64,000 nucleotides of DNA from Diphasiastrum complanatum (taxonomy: Eukaryota > Streptophyta > Lycopodiopsida > Lycopodiales > Lycopodiaceae): NCBI GenBank assembly GCA_029204225.1, contig MU832134.1, positions 21,591 to 85,590 on the forward strand. The letters run 5' to 3'. Position numbers and translations under genes: made by a program. Under the pieces are notes generated by a model. It had not been told where the DNA came from. It was given only the letters and a program-made list of their open reading frames with translations, and did no database searches. This document shows positions 32,790-44,800 of the stretch, in pieces; within the stretch, counting starts at the first letter, position 1; the number at the start of each line of letters is the position of its first letter.

Positions 32790-34349
32790 GTGAAGGATGG
32801 AGCTTCAAGTTCAAAGTGCAAAGGCAAGAAGGACAAATCCAAGGAAAGGTGTTTCCTTTGTGGAAAGATGCATGAGGCTTGGAGCCTCACAAGGACTTAC
32901 AAGATTTGTCTTCCAAAGTCCATCATCACACATTTCAAACCTTTTGAAGTTTTGCATTTGGAAGTGAATTTTTTGGTTCAAGATGCAAAGATAATTGTCA
33001 CTTTCATTAATGTCACTTGGATTTATTTCATGTCCTTGGAAAGCATTTTGCTTAGGACTTTGGAAAAGTTCAAATTTATTGTTATGATCCAAGAGAAACC
33101 AAGAAAGATTGAGGAGCAATCACAAAATGAAAAAAGTTTCATTTATGCTCTCATGAAATCTTATGAAGAAATATTTTGCTTTGAAGAGATTTTTGTATCT
33201 CAAAGGTGGATTAAGGCAATACTAGTTGAGTGTGATGCCTTAATAGATAGCAAAGCATGTTTTCCTTGTAAACTTATATTGAATATGAAGTCAAGGAAAT
33301 GGAAATGTCTTCATAATGTATTTTTTGTTGGTTTCAATAAGGTCATGAATGATGTTTTCATTCATAATGTTGAAGATTATAAATTTTCAATTTTAAAGGC
33401 AAGTTGTAAACTTCTTATGAGAATAAGTGAAGCATCCAAAGTGGACACCTATATCCATAAGCAAGTAGTTAGCCTTATTGAGATGGAAATACTTCTTGAT
33501 TTCAATATTAGAAAAATCATGCCAAGTTGTGGTAATTTTTGGACTTATGTTTCTAGCATAAGTAATGTTGATGATCATATGAAGTGCACATTATATGATC
33601 ATGGTTGTTGTGATCATTTTGAAACATGGAGGTCTTGGATTTCCATCAAGGAGGAGCACCAATAAGTTGATCTTGAGGAGTCATCTCGAGGTTCAAGTGT
33701 GCCAAGGATTGAGGAGGAGAGTCCTTCTCAAGTTATGATTCCAAGAAGAATATCAAGAGACATGGTTGAGCTCATATGGCTCACATTTCAAGGGCAAGAG
33801 GAGCACATTTCAAGTAGTATACATCTCATGCTTGCTTCTCTTATGTCATTTGGTGAATCAATTTGCTTTAGTGAGACTTTTGCATCTCAAAGTTGGAGTA
33901 AAGCAATACTAGTTGAGTATGGTGTCTCTCTTGAGAACATGGTTGATGTTCTTAATGATATGAAATTGATTTTAGATCAATTAGAAAGCAAATAGTTATT
34001 TCATCAAATGTATGTTCTTGAGTCTTGCAAGAGCAAGAGTGAGTTGTCCACTCATAGTATGAAAAATTGTCTTTTTTCATGTATTGAGGCCAATTGTAAA
34101 CTCTTTATGAGAGAAAGTGAATCATCCTCTAAGGAAACTTATCTCCATAATGAAGTATCTAGCCTCATTAGATCTGAGATTAGCATGGCAACCAAGCATG
34201 AAGATATGATACAAACTCTTTGTTATTATAGCATGCATAGTCTTGCCAATGTTGATGAGCCTAATCCTCGAGATCTTGGTAACATGATGTTGGATCTTTG
34301 TGATCCTCATGAGTCAAGAAGAACTCTTTATTTTATCATGGAGTTGTAG
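32790..34349 (+). pseudogene. Internal protein of the pol-less copia element, duplicated module, two stops
   Basis: One frame of about 520 codons is broken by stops at 33663-33665 and 33993-33995. It starts with a basic KGKKDKSKER stretch and CFLCGKMHE, a gag zinc-knuckle remnant. It then has two copies of an unrecognised module. Copy A (about 33130-33490) has IFCFEEIFVSQRWIKAILVE, CKLLMRISEAS and YIHKQVVSLI. Copy B (about 33820-34190) has ICFSETFASQSWSKAILVE, CKLFMRESESS and YLHNEVSSLI. The protein is mostly helical and hydrophilic. Function is unknown. Confidence 0.6.
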
Positions 34350-34629
34350 CCATTTTCAAGGAGGAGGAGCTTTTGGATCAACCATATGCTTCAAGGATGG
34401 AACAAATCAATGAAAGAGGTGCTAGGATGGTGCAAAGCTCTCAAGTTCATCAAAAAAGTCAACATCAAAGAGGCACTATCATGGATATGGTGATTTCGGA
34501 TCGACATCAAGCTCATTGTCTAATCTTCACACCTTTGAACCAGCAAGGATCCATATTAGAAGACCAATTCATCACATGGAGTCAATCTCAATATCATCAT
34601 GTTTTTATCAAGTTAGTTTTGAGGAGGAG

Positions 34630-35478
34630 TGTTAAAATTGGCAAAAGCTAACTTGATCATATCTTGTGAATACCATTATGAGCAGTACATATCATCATAA
34701 GACATGTGTGGAGCCTGTTCCCACATGTGAAATAAATGCATTTATCATTTATATGAGTCATATAGGTTGTACATGCCATTTCATTTGAGATCTAGTGGCT
34801 AAAATGGCCAAAATCTAGTTTTCTAGCTATATGCCACTTGGCATCATTTTATTGGTAGGAAAAGCTATTTCACATGGATATGAGTGATCTCACACGTGCT
34901 AAGGACTCCTCACATGTGTGAAAACATCTGTAGTAGGTGAGATCCAACTTGTAGTAGATATTTGTGCAAGTCCCTATAAATTAGGAAAATTGCCTAAAAT
35001 CAAGGGAGGTGGCTATAAGTTAGAAAACTTGGTCCATGTGCCATATTGATGATTATTGGTGGATCCTTTGATGAGTAGGCAATCTCACACCTTCCAAATC
35101 AGCTGAGTAAGCATAAGATCTTGTGTATATATGGTGGCTCATTTGGCCATAATTGATAAGAAAGCTAAATCTTGGTTTTGGTGCATTTCTTGAGTAATCT
35201 CTCCATTTGTCTTGTGATTTTATGCTTCTAATGGTTTCTAAGCTTAGTGTACTTCATTATTTGCTGGTAGTCCGTACTCTGATAGGTCTTCACACGTGTG
35301 AAACCAGCAGGTACAAGTTTTGATCATATTTGATTGTTCTTGTTAGATTTGTTGATGTAGATTTTATCTAGTGCTATCTAATCTTGTGTAGATTGGTAGA
35401 TCAATCTAATCTAACACCCAATCACACTTGTGGATCTGATTTGGATCCATTCTTGGTCCTTTTTGCTGTACTTTGACA
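34630..35478 (+). repeat. 3' LTR
   Basis: Matches the 5' LTR end to end; carries the palindrome TTCACACGTGTGAA at 35289-35302. Confidence 0.93.
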
Positions 35479-35483
35479 AGTTC

Positions 35484-36222
<739 letters not shown>

Positions 36223-36694
36223 GAATTTTGCATTGATTTAGAAGGGTTTTGGATATTGTTCTTCTTGTAATAGATTGTTAATATTATTTAGGATAGTGTT
36301 TGGTAATAGAATCTAGGAACAACAACATTTTAGTACATAACACATGCTATGGAACTCATGGAGGAGGCCTCTATCTATACCCACGAGTTGGTGAACCCAA
36401 TTGTAACATAATTTGGATTCCACCTCTTACAACAGAGTGAACCCCAATCTATAAGGATTTGAGTTCCACCTCTTACTTGATAATAGGAGGCCTCTTTATT
36501 AAAAACATAACTCAAGTTGAGATAGTCTAAATTGCTAGCTCTCACATGGCTATCCATCTTTTGGGAATTACCATGGGGCTCACAACTGTACAGCTTAGCC
36601 TAGCACTAATAATTCTCGTGCTCTCCGACTCGGCACAGCAAATCGTAAGTAATATATTACGATCCACACAAAGAGAGAGTGCCTGCACAAGCTA

Positions 36695-36803
<109 letters not shown>

Positions 36804-36810
36804 TTAGCAA

Positions 36811-37005
36811 AGAATAATTTGAATTTTGGAGTGGGCCCATTAGATGCATGCATGGGGAGGAGGGCCATACATGATTTTCCCCATACATGCATCTTCCTCC
36901 CCAAGTTTTTTAGTTCAAAAAATGTGTATGCATGGGTGAGGGGAGGAGGATGCATGGTCCCTCACCCATGCATACAAGTGTATGTAAGTTTAAATATATA
37001 TATAC
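36811..37005 (+). repeat. Direct repeat, copy A (about 195 bp), foldback-rich
   Basis: Starts AGAATAATTTGAA and ends in a TATATATATAC run. It contains GCATGCATGGGGAGGAGGG pairing with CATGCATCTTCCTCCCC, plus a second TGCATGGGTGAGGGGAG / TCCCTCACCCATGCA foldback. It is repeated at 39547-39747, and the GGC-rich satellite lies between. Confidence 0.85.
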
Positions 37006-37084
37006 TAGTAAAGAGTGCCCGTCGTTGAGGGCAATGGAGGCCGATCTAGGTGGTGGCCGATGATTTGGATCATGGCCAATCTCG

Positions 37085-37440
37085 CACATCTTGCATCTCG
37101 AATATCTAACATTCGAGTCTTTGAAAAAATTCGAGTCTTTGGAAAAATGCGAGTCCTTGAAAATATTCGAGCCCTTTAAAAATATTCGAGTCTTGGAAAA
37201 AATTCTAGTCTTCTAAAAAGTTCTAGTCTTTGGGAAAAAAATCGAGTCTTTTGATAAAATTGAGTCTTTCAAAAAATTCTAGTCTTTTGAAAAATTTGAC
37301 TTGACAATACAAAGGGTCCTTCGATCCTTGGAAAAAATTCGAGTCTTTGGAAAAATTCAAGTCATTGGCCAATACTTCGAGTCTTGGAAAAATTTGTGTC
37401 TTTGGAAAATTTGAGTCTTAAGAAAATCCGAAGTTCTGAC
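37085..37440. repeat. Degenerate minisatellite, about 18-20 bp unit
   Basis: About 17 imperfect units of the form ATTCGAGTCTTTGGAAAAA. Confidence 0.85.
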
Positions 37441-37619
37441 CGTTTTTACTGAATCCGACTAATTTCGACGGGCCTAGAATCCCAGGAATGCGTATAGGGT
37501 TTCTGGTTCGGACGCACGTTTTTGTGTGAGTACTGAATCGTTTGGAGCCCGGTTTAGTCCTGCAGGTTTGTCTCGGCATGCAGCATAGGACGGAACAGAG
37601 GGTCCAAAAAAAACGGACT

Positions 37620-38951
37620 TCGTTCGTCACATGGCCTACCATAGGCTATGTTGTAGGCCACATAGGCCTACTATCTAGCAAGCCTATCATAGGTTGCCAC
37701 ATGGCAAGCCAAGTAGGCCTACCACATGGCAAATCATGCAAGCTTGGGGTTTGCCACATGGCAAGCCATGTTGGCCTACCATAGGCTTATGCGGCAAGCC
37801 AACAAAGCTCTACCATATAGGCCTGAGTGGACCCAGAGAGAGATATAGAGAGGTGGGCTTGAAAGCTGACACATGGCAAGTCATGTAGGCCTACCATAGG
37901 CTTGCATGGCAGACCACATAGGCATGGCATAGGCCTCATGTCTGCCATGCAAGCATGTTGTAGGTTGCCACATATGCTTGTCATAGGCTTGTGTGGCAAG
38001 CCAACCAGGCTCTGCCACGTAGGCTTGAGTGGACATAGAGAGAGAAAGAGGTGGGGCTCGCAAGCTACCACGTGGCAAGCCACGTAGACCTGCCACGTAG
38101 AAAACCATGGAGGGTAATACTTCCCCATGTCGTAAGCCATGTAGGACTACCATAGGCTTGTGTAGCAAGCCACATAGGCATGGCATAAATCTACTATCTG
38201 CCAATCTTGTCATAGGCTGCCACGTGGAAAGCCACGTAGGTCTACCATGTGGCAAGTCTTGCAAGCTAAGAGTTTGCCATGTGGCAAACCATGTAGGTTT
38301 AACATAGGCTTGTGTGGCAAGCCAACCAGGCTTTGCCACGTAGGCCTGAGTGGACCTAGAGAGAGAAAAAGGTGGGGCTCAAAAGCTGCCACGTGGCAAG
38401 CCACGTATGCCTTCCATAGGCTTGTGTGGCTTGCCATATGGCCTACCATAGGCTGGTGTAACAGGCCACATAAGCCTGCTATCTACCAAGCATGTCATGC
38501 ACTGCCAAGTGGCAATCACATATGGTTGCCATGTGGAAAATCATGCAGGCTTGGGGTTAGCCATGTGGCAAGCCACGTAGGCCCATCATAGGCTGGCAAG
38601 CCAACCAGACTCTGCCTACGTGGTCTGCTATCTGCTAAGCCTATCGCACACTACCACGGGGCAAGCCACGTAGGTCTGCCACATGGCAAATCATGCAAAC
38701 TTGAGGTTTGCCATGTGGCAAGCATGTAGGCCTACCATAGGCTTGTATGGCAAGCAAACCGGGCTCTGCCACGTAGGTTTGAGTGGACCTAGAGAGAGAG
38801 ATATAGGTGGGCTCGAAAGTTGCCATGTAGGCCTACCATAGGCTTGCGTGGCAGGCTACATAGGCATGGCATAGGTCTAATGTCTGTCACGCAAGCATGT
38901 TGCAAGCTACCACATAGGCTTGCCATAGGCTTGTGTGGCAAGCCATGGACC

Positions 38952-39000
<49 letters not shown>

Positions 39001-39238
39001 GGGGCTCACAAGTTGCCATGTGGCAAGCCACGTAGGCATGTCATGAGACAAACCACGCAGGCTTGGGACTTGCCATGTGGCAAGCCACGTAGGCCTATCA
39101 TAGGCTTGTGTGGCAGGTCATATAGGCATGACATAGGCTTGATGTCTGCCATGCAGGCATGTTGCAGTCTGTCACATAGGCTTGACATAGGCTTGTGTGG
39201 CAAGCAAATTAAGCTATGCACCACGTAGGTCTGCCATG

Positions 39239-39240
<2 letters not shown>
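37620..39240. repeat. Complex satellite rich in GCCACGTGGC, TAGGCCTA and GGCTTG words
   Basis: Short palindromic words are reused in changing order: CCACGTGGCAAGCCACGTAG, TAGGCCTACCATAGGCTTG, TTGTGTGGCAAGCC. A longer landmark (GAGTGGACCTAGAGAGAGA followed by GGTGGGGCTC) recurs near 37830, 38030, 38350, 38790 and 38945. Spacing is irregular (about 160-430 bp), so this is a scrambled higher-order array. Cys/Trp/His-rich open frames across it on both strands are artefacts. Confidence 0.88.
38953..38998. repeat. (GA)n microsatellite inside the satellite
   Basis: GA expansion at the landmark GGACCTAGAGAGAGA, which is short in the other copies. Confidence 0.95.

Positions 39241-39327
<87 letters not shown>
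39240..39327. repeat. (GA)n microsatellite at the satellite end
   Basis: Second expansion of the same GAGAGA landmark; the satellite stops here. Confidence 0.97.
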
Positions 39328-39330
<3 letters not shown>

Positions 39331-39546
39331 CCGCCAGGCTTGCGTTTTGAAGTCTTCCTAGCCCTTCATAGCCGATTTTTCTTCATAGAAATATATTTTT
39401 ATTTCAACCTTTCCCGTGGAAAGTCTGATAATTTAAAAAATCCTTAGAGCACCCTTCAAATTTTTGATAATGAAAGTCTCATTTGTTTAACACCTTTCAC
39501 CATGAAAGTATGTACATGCACTTCAAAATACTATGTGTGTTGGTAA

Positions 39547-39747
39547 AGGATAATTTGAATTTGGAGTGGGCCCCTTAGATGCATGCATGGGGAGGAGGGC
39601 CATGCATGCTTTTCCCCATACATGCATCCTCCTCCCCAAGTTTTTTAGTTAGAAAAAGCTCATGCATGGTGAGGGAAGGAGGATGCATGGGTGCACCCAT
39701 ACACATGCGCTCTTTTTAAGTGTACATAAGTTTAAATATATATATAG
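39547..39747 (+). repeat. Direct repeat, copy B (about 200 bp)
   Basis: Matches 36811-37005 with small indels and base changes, same orientation, and ends in the same ATATATATATAG run. Confidence 0.85.
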
Positions 39748-39749
39748 AT

Positions 39750-40140
39750 AGATATATATATGTAAGTAAATTCCATAAAAGAGCCATGTAAGAGAGTTTA
39801 AAAAAAAATTAAAAACATAGGAAATAGGTCAAATTAGACTAAGTCAAAAGTCACCATGAAAAATCAAGAATTTAATGTCATGAAATCAAATAAGATGTGT
39901 TAGATTTGAATAGTGAAAAATTAGATTACTTGAAGGGAAATGTGCACTTTCCCAAAATATACCGATAAGAAAAATACAATTAGCCACAACGTGGAGAAAA
40001 AAATCATTAAGAATTGCATGTGTGTTGAAGTGCAAAAAATCAATCATTAGTTAAGTTGTAAGAAATAAAGACTCATCAGATAATGATAGAATTCAGCATA
40101 CATTTATAAATGTTTCTAGTATTTTATATCTGGTCTATGT
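39750..40140. other. Spacer, no gene recognised
   Basis: AT-rich; nothing seen. Confidence 0.5.
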
Positions 40141-40159
40141 TTTGGTAACCCTTGTTTGT

Positions 40160-40660
40160 GTAATATGGTCCTTGTTTTTGTTTTATATTATTTTTTACTC
40201 TCACTTGCTTCTTAGTCCACACAAGGTCTACCACCAAATACTTTCAAACCTTGATCACAATCCCCTTCTTGCCTTCCAAAACAACTCTCCCCATTCCTAC
40301 TTCCTTGAGTTCACCCATTTTTTGTTCACCTTTTCCGTCTCTCTCCCTCCACTGTTCAAATCTATCTACAGAGTTTTCATTACTATGAGAAAGCTTATTT
40401 CTAGACTGGTGGTAATTCTATCTCTCCGTTGGAATATGTGGTTCTCTAAAATCATAACCATTAATTCAAAACCTCTGGCCTTGATTGAGAACAGACTTTG
40501 TATCATTGTTTCAAGGCTAAGAACATTTAAGTTTTTTTTGTTTGGATTTATAGTTTTTCTAAGCTCTACCTTATGACATGAGTGACTTCTCAAATTGGAA
40601 TGAATATAAATTTCCAATCTCTAGTCGTCAACACACATGACCCAACCTACCCCTATAACC
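40160..40660 (+). pseudogene. LINE fragment (same family as 44.8-46.3 kb)
   Basis: The translated segment from about 40365 has SIYRVFITM and KIITINSKPLALIENRLCI. It matches AIYRVILTM and KVNTINSQPLELIKKQLCL on the minus strand at about 45400-45570. It is a short, opposite-strand relative of the LINE remnant listed below. Confidence 0.5.
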
Positions 40661-41299
40661 AAATTTCAATCTCCTTCATTTTCATAAAGAGGAGTGGACT
40701 CATTGAATGTCTCTAGTTCTATGATGATTTATGAATGTTACTCTATTTTAAATGATTATTGTGTTGATGAATTTTAGCATAAGGTGATAAAATTCCTATT
40801 GCACTAATCTTTATTATTGTAACGATATTCTATTTGCAAACTTTGTATAAAGCATTGATCTCTTAGTCAATATAACGAATAACTTTCTCCAATACAAACT
40901 CATGTCACATATAATGGAAATTCGTTTTAATATCATACATTATAGTTAACAAACTTATATCACATATTCATGCAAAGAAGTGGGAAAAATGTTAAGTAAC
41001 AACATACTAACAACAAAGTCCCATTTCTAGTGGAGGTATGAAAAACTTGTCTAATGCTCTTGTAACAAGAGTAAATGTTTGTGGATATACTTTCTAATAA
41101 AATAATAGCATTAAACAAGAATGTTGTGGTATACGACAAAGGCATTGCCACAAATTTCTTGATTAAAATATGTTTTTAAGATTGGATACAAGGTAAATTA
41201 GCTATTTTCAAATATTATTTGTCTTGGAAATGTGTCTAATGATTAGCATTTCCTTTTCTTACCTCAAGGATCTAACTCTCATTCAAAGTGTGTGCATTT

Positions 41300-41470
41300 G
41301 GGGGGGGGGGGGGTTCACCATCCGGCTGGGGAAGGGCCTTCGACCAAGGGCAGAAGGCCTTTCCCACGACGGCATGAACACCTTTTTTACTTTTTCTTTT
41401 TTCTTTTTTTTTGTCATAATTTTTTTTACATGCACCTTGGAAGGTGCACATAAAAATTTTTGGAAATAAG
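41300..41470. repeat. Poly-G / GC-rich hairpin / poly-T repeat unit
   Basis: A 14-nt G run (41300-41313) is followed by GGGAAGGGCCTTC ... GAAGGCCTTTCCC (a 13-bp foldback, one mismatch) and then T-rich sequence. A small GCACCTTGGAAGGTGC hairpin lies at about 41432. Same layout as 5190-5480. Confidence 0.6.
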
Positions 41471-41964
41471 AAAGGTGCAAAAATTTTGTTTTGTGAGGCA
41501 CTCCTTTTTGTTCATGAAAAAGAAAAAATTGATTTTAAGGTTGACAACAATAGAAAACATAGATGAAATAATGTTGAAATGTAAATGGATGATTTGTATC
41601 TGCTGATGTTGGTGCAGGTTGAGAGCCTACTAGGGATGCATACAAACAAAACAAAAGGAAACCAAAAAGAAAAAGATGCAAAAACTTAATGTTGTTCTTG
41701 ACTGCAATCAAAAGACACATCAACAATTACAAAGTGGATGGAAATCTCCTTGCCAAACTGCATATAAGAATCATCCTCAAAAATTAGCACAAATCAATGT
41801 CCAGAAGCAAACAATTTATTTGCTGTGGAAGAATATGAACTACATTATCTTCCAGGCCAGTTAGAGCCTTCCATAAAGACCTAACTTATGAATATACTTG
41901 CAGACAATCTATTGCTGCAGAATATAATGATGAAACAATCAGATGAAAGATGATTTGTTTCAGA

Positions 41965-43536
41965 TTAGAGCGCTAGAAGCTCCTTGATGTTGATCGGGCT
42001 GATATCAGACGGAGGTCCATTCAGTAGTCTGTCTGTGAGGAGTCTGTTCACTGCCTCGGTGGGATGGAAAGGATCCCAGAATACATATTTGCTTCTGTCT
42101 GGACATATGTTGGAAAGTACAGTGCATACGAGAACTCCATTGTAAGATCCTTGGCCGCAACAAGCTGTAGTAGAAGCTTCAAATCCTGAATGGCAAAACA
42201 AATGGTTATACAATTCCGAACGTATTTTCAGACCTACCTGCCAATAGATCAAGATCGTTCGAACGTAAGGAAGTGCTTCCGGAAGAAATAATATACCATA
42301 ATTCCCTGGGTTGTTGATAATCCCAAATATCATGTCGTAGCCGTTACCATAGACAAACATTGCTCCCGGGAGTTCTCTGTTGAGCTCTTCAAGCATAGGC
42401 TTCAGAGCTGCATTGAAATTGGAGGCATATTCATTTAACTCAGGAATGCACTCTGTGCGGATAGACTTCATTGACAGCTGAGAAGGTATGCATCCGAGAG
42501 GTCCGATATTCGACACCGTCAATTTACGCGCACCCAAGTTGTAAATTTGCTTCAATTCCACATAAAACGAGAAGAGTCAAACAAGATAATGCTGGATTGG
42601 ATCAATACGTCTTACACTGCATAGCTTACCGTGAGCTCATCTGAAATGTCATACCGTGAGTTGATTTCGAAATGTGGCGATTAAAAGCTGGTTATACTGA
42701 GCTGGTGTATACTGCTGTGCTCTGACGGATAAAGGGAGAAGGTAGTTGTTGATATAATCGTTTCCGCCTATAGTTATAGAGAAAAGCGCTTGAGATATCA
42801 ATGTTGTAGTTGCTGCTGGCCCAATCAGATTTGCCACATCGTTTTGGTACTTTTGGAAGAGCTGAATCTGCTGCGGAATTGTCAATCTTTCAATCTGCAA
42901 TGGAAAAAATGCCAATGACCAGCTGAGCAAGATTCCGAACCCCAATAAACCGACGAAAATTTGACAAAAACAGTGTGGTAATACTACTGAACATGAGAGA
43001 GTCTGCTCACGAAGATCACTCCTGTGTCGTCCAGGATTCCGGCTCCAGCTGATGCAAAATTCGCTCCTCTCAGCAGATTCTGCCCTTTGGCATTGGGATC
43101 TAGAATAGGAAGGATAGGTTCTGTACCCATGTATTCACCTGCATTGCCGTGGTGTGGAGTCAAATCACTAAAAGTCTGAAATAATGAATGTTGTAGGGCT
43201 TCGTTTAAACGCATGCCTAAGCTTTCTCAGTGGTTAATGACTGAGCACTTTCGGAATAAAGCTGCATTATATGAAAACTCACGCACTTATTAAGTCAGAT
43301 ATGATTAAACCATTGCAGAATCGGCCAGTTGGGATACGGGTTGGGTAGTCGATTCCATTGGGAAGGAAGTTAGCTCTGGCGATAGAGGTAATGTAGTCGT
43401 TGTTGCCAGTATCAACGAGCGAATCTCCGAACACAAACATAGCAACAGCTGCATCAATTCTCGTCACGGATGACACAAGTGTCAATGCTGCCAATATGAT
43501 GCAGTACGAGCCGAGGTTCTCCATATCAACTTGCAA
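41965..43536 (-). CDS. GDSL-type esterase/lipase, secreted, 5 exons
   Basis: Serine hydrolase of the plant GDSL (SGNH) family; typical members hydrolyse acyl or cutin-type esters in the apoplast, but the substrate here cannot be told. Exons are 43536-43287, 43138-43011, 42894-42655, 42549-42297 and 42185-41965. All introns are GT-AG and phase-consistent, giving 363 aa, the usual length. The signal peptide is about residues 5-29. Block I is FVFGDSLVDTGNN with Ser39; block II is Gly108 in GANFASAG; block III is IGGNDYINN with Asn171; block V is WDPFHP with Asp328 and His331. Exon joins were chosen by family alignment (DLIS/EYMGTEP, VIF/IERLT, QLT/QIYNLGARK, NYG/FEA). Met5 is an alternative start. 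The exon 3 donor sits beside a near-duplicate CTCACGGTA 21 bp on. No disabling change is seen. Confidence 0.95.
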
Positions 43537-43721
43537 CTTTCGCCTCCGCTGTTATTGACTGATAACAAGAACTTGAATTATCACAACAAACACAGGAATA
43601 TCATAGAGTTTACGTCATTCGACCTCGACGAGAAAATGATGTTACAAGCAACCCAGTAGCCATTGCACTGTCGTTGCGTCAGTTAGCGAATAAATTCGAG
43701 AGACTATCATTCACACAATAT

Positions 43722-43745
43722 GCTGAAGTATATCTATAATGGAGA
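43722..43745 (-). promoter_or_regulatory. Possible TATA box of the GDSL gene
   Basis: The minus strand has CCATTATAGATATACTTC about 195 bp upstream of the first ATG. A TATA-like core at that distance is plausible, but it rests on pattern alone. Confidence 0.3.
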
Positions 43746-43751
43746 TTAGAG

Positions 43752-43925
43752 ATGGCAGATCAAGTTCTAAAAGAGTTGAATCCTGATTATCCGAGGTGCT
43801 TTACTGCCGTATCGGCAACCCAGCGCGCTATTGGCATTCATGAACAGAAGATTTGCAACATTATCGCTGCTGTAAGGAGCATGCAGAATCTGGAAGCCCA
43901 GCAAACGAAGGAAGACTGTTCATGA
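43752..43925 (+). CDS. Small ORF, 57 aa, divergent to the GDSL gene
   Basis: ATG to TGA, 57 codons, hydrophilic with balanced composition (ADQVLKELNPDYPRCF at the start). It lies head to head with the GDSL gene, about 215 bp away. I recognise no family. It could be an exon of a larger gene, a gene fragment, or chance. Confidence 0.25.
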   Translation: MADQVLKELNPDYPRCFTAVSATQRAIGIHEQKICNIIAAVRSMQNLEAQQTKEDCS

Positions 43926-43929
43926 GATT

Positions 43930-44800
43930 GAAAATGGCTGTATAGCCCACCGAAGCGTGCTGAAATAAACGACTGAGATATCAATTTGTTCAGAAAAAAC
44001 TCAGCTTTCTTGCATGTTCAATCTTTATTGTCTTATTAGCCGGTGAGCGACGTGGAGAGTGGCAGAAATAACTCCTCTTTACCAACCAGATCAGGTGACG
44101 AATCATGATTCAGACGCATCATGTTACATGTATTGTGGAGCTACAAAAGTATATGGGAATCTGTGAACAGATAATGTTCATTAGACATTGACTCATAGCC
44201 AATTGGTTCAATTTCCTTGAGCTTCTAACCAAGTTCTATTCTTGACATACTGTTCTGCAGTGCGACAGTGCGACAGGTGATGCTTGGCAGTGGTTCAGAT
44301 TCTAGACTGACAAATAGATCACTGTAAAAGCAGCCAAACTTACAGGGCCCAGGGCACTGGAAGTCAGTGACAGGGAGCTCAGATGAGAGTATTTTGCTTA
44401 TATTTTTGGCTCTCTGTTAAGGACTAGTGCATTGTGGGCCCTCCTTCAGCCTTGCTAACTGAGGAGGAGAGACAAACTTTGGAGCTGAGGAGTTTATATG
44501 GCACGAGATATCTTGAATTTTGGCCACGTGACACAAAGTTGCTACTATAATCAATTAAACTTTCTATGGCTGATTGAAAAAAATCTGGAAACTTATGCAC
44601 CTAAATGCTCATCCAAGTTTATTTGAAAGACAAGTGCATTCATGCAACCCTCCCTTCTGAGTGAAAGGGTGAGCAATGAGCATGTGATTTTGCATTGTTT
44701 CTCTCTAAAATTCACCATAGTCTATGGTGAATTTTCTACAAAAGAACAATAGAAGAAGAAACTTGTTTAAAGTGAGTAAAATGTGTTAGCCTCTCAAAAA
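43930..44800. other. Spacer, no gene recognised
   Basis: Somewhat less AT-rich than its surroundings, but no coding domain is seen. Confidence 0.5.

Larger units (their letters stand above)
30189..35483 (+). mobile_element. Complete pol-less LTR retrotransposon with 5-bp target duplication
   Basis: LTRs are 30194-31040 (847 bp) and 34630-35478 (849 bp), about 97% alike by eye. Both begin TGTTAAAATTGG and end CTTTGACA. The target duplication AGTTC is at 30189-30193 and 35479-35483. An initiator-Met primer site (TGGTATCAGAGCC) starts at 31041. A purine tract (GAGGAGGAG) precedes the 3' LTR. The 3.6-kb interior has no protease, integrase or RT, so it is non-autonomous and must have used enzymes of a related copia element, perhaps one like that at 62.4-64 kb. 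Confidence 0.93.

Noticed and set aside
37418-39228. Many overlapping His/Cys/Pro-rich frames on both strands
   Set aside because: They come from the palindrome-rich satellite; reading frames on both strands mirror each other and have no domain.
37620-39240. CRISPR-like array
   Set aside because: Repeats are imperfect, irregularly spaced and in a plant nuclear context.
42195-42290. Reading through GDSL intron 4 as coding
   Set aside because: The intron is open by chance, but its translation has no family match, and removing it restores the canonical NYG-FEA junction.
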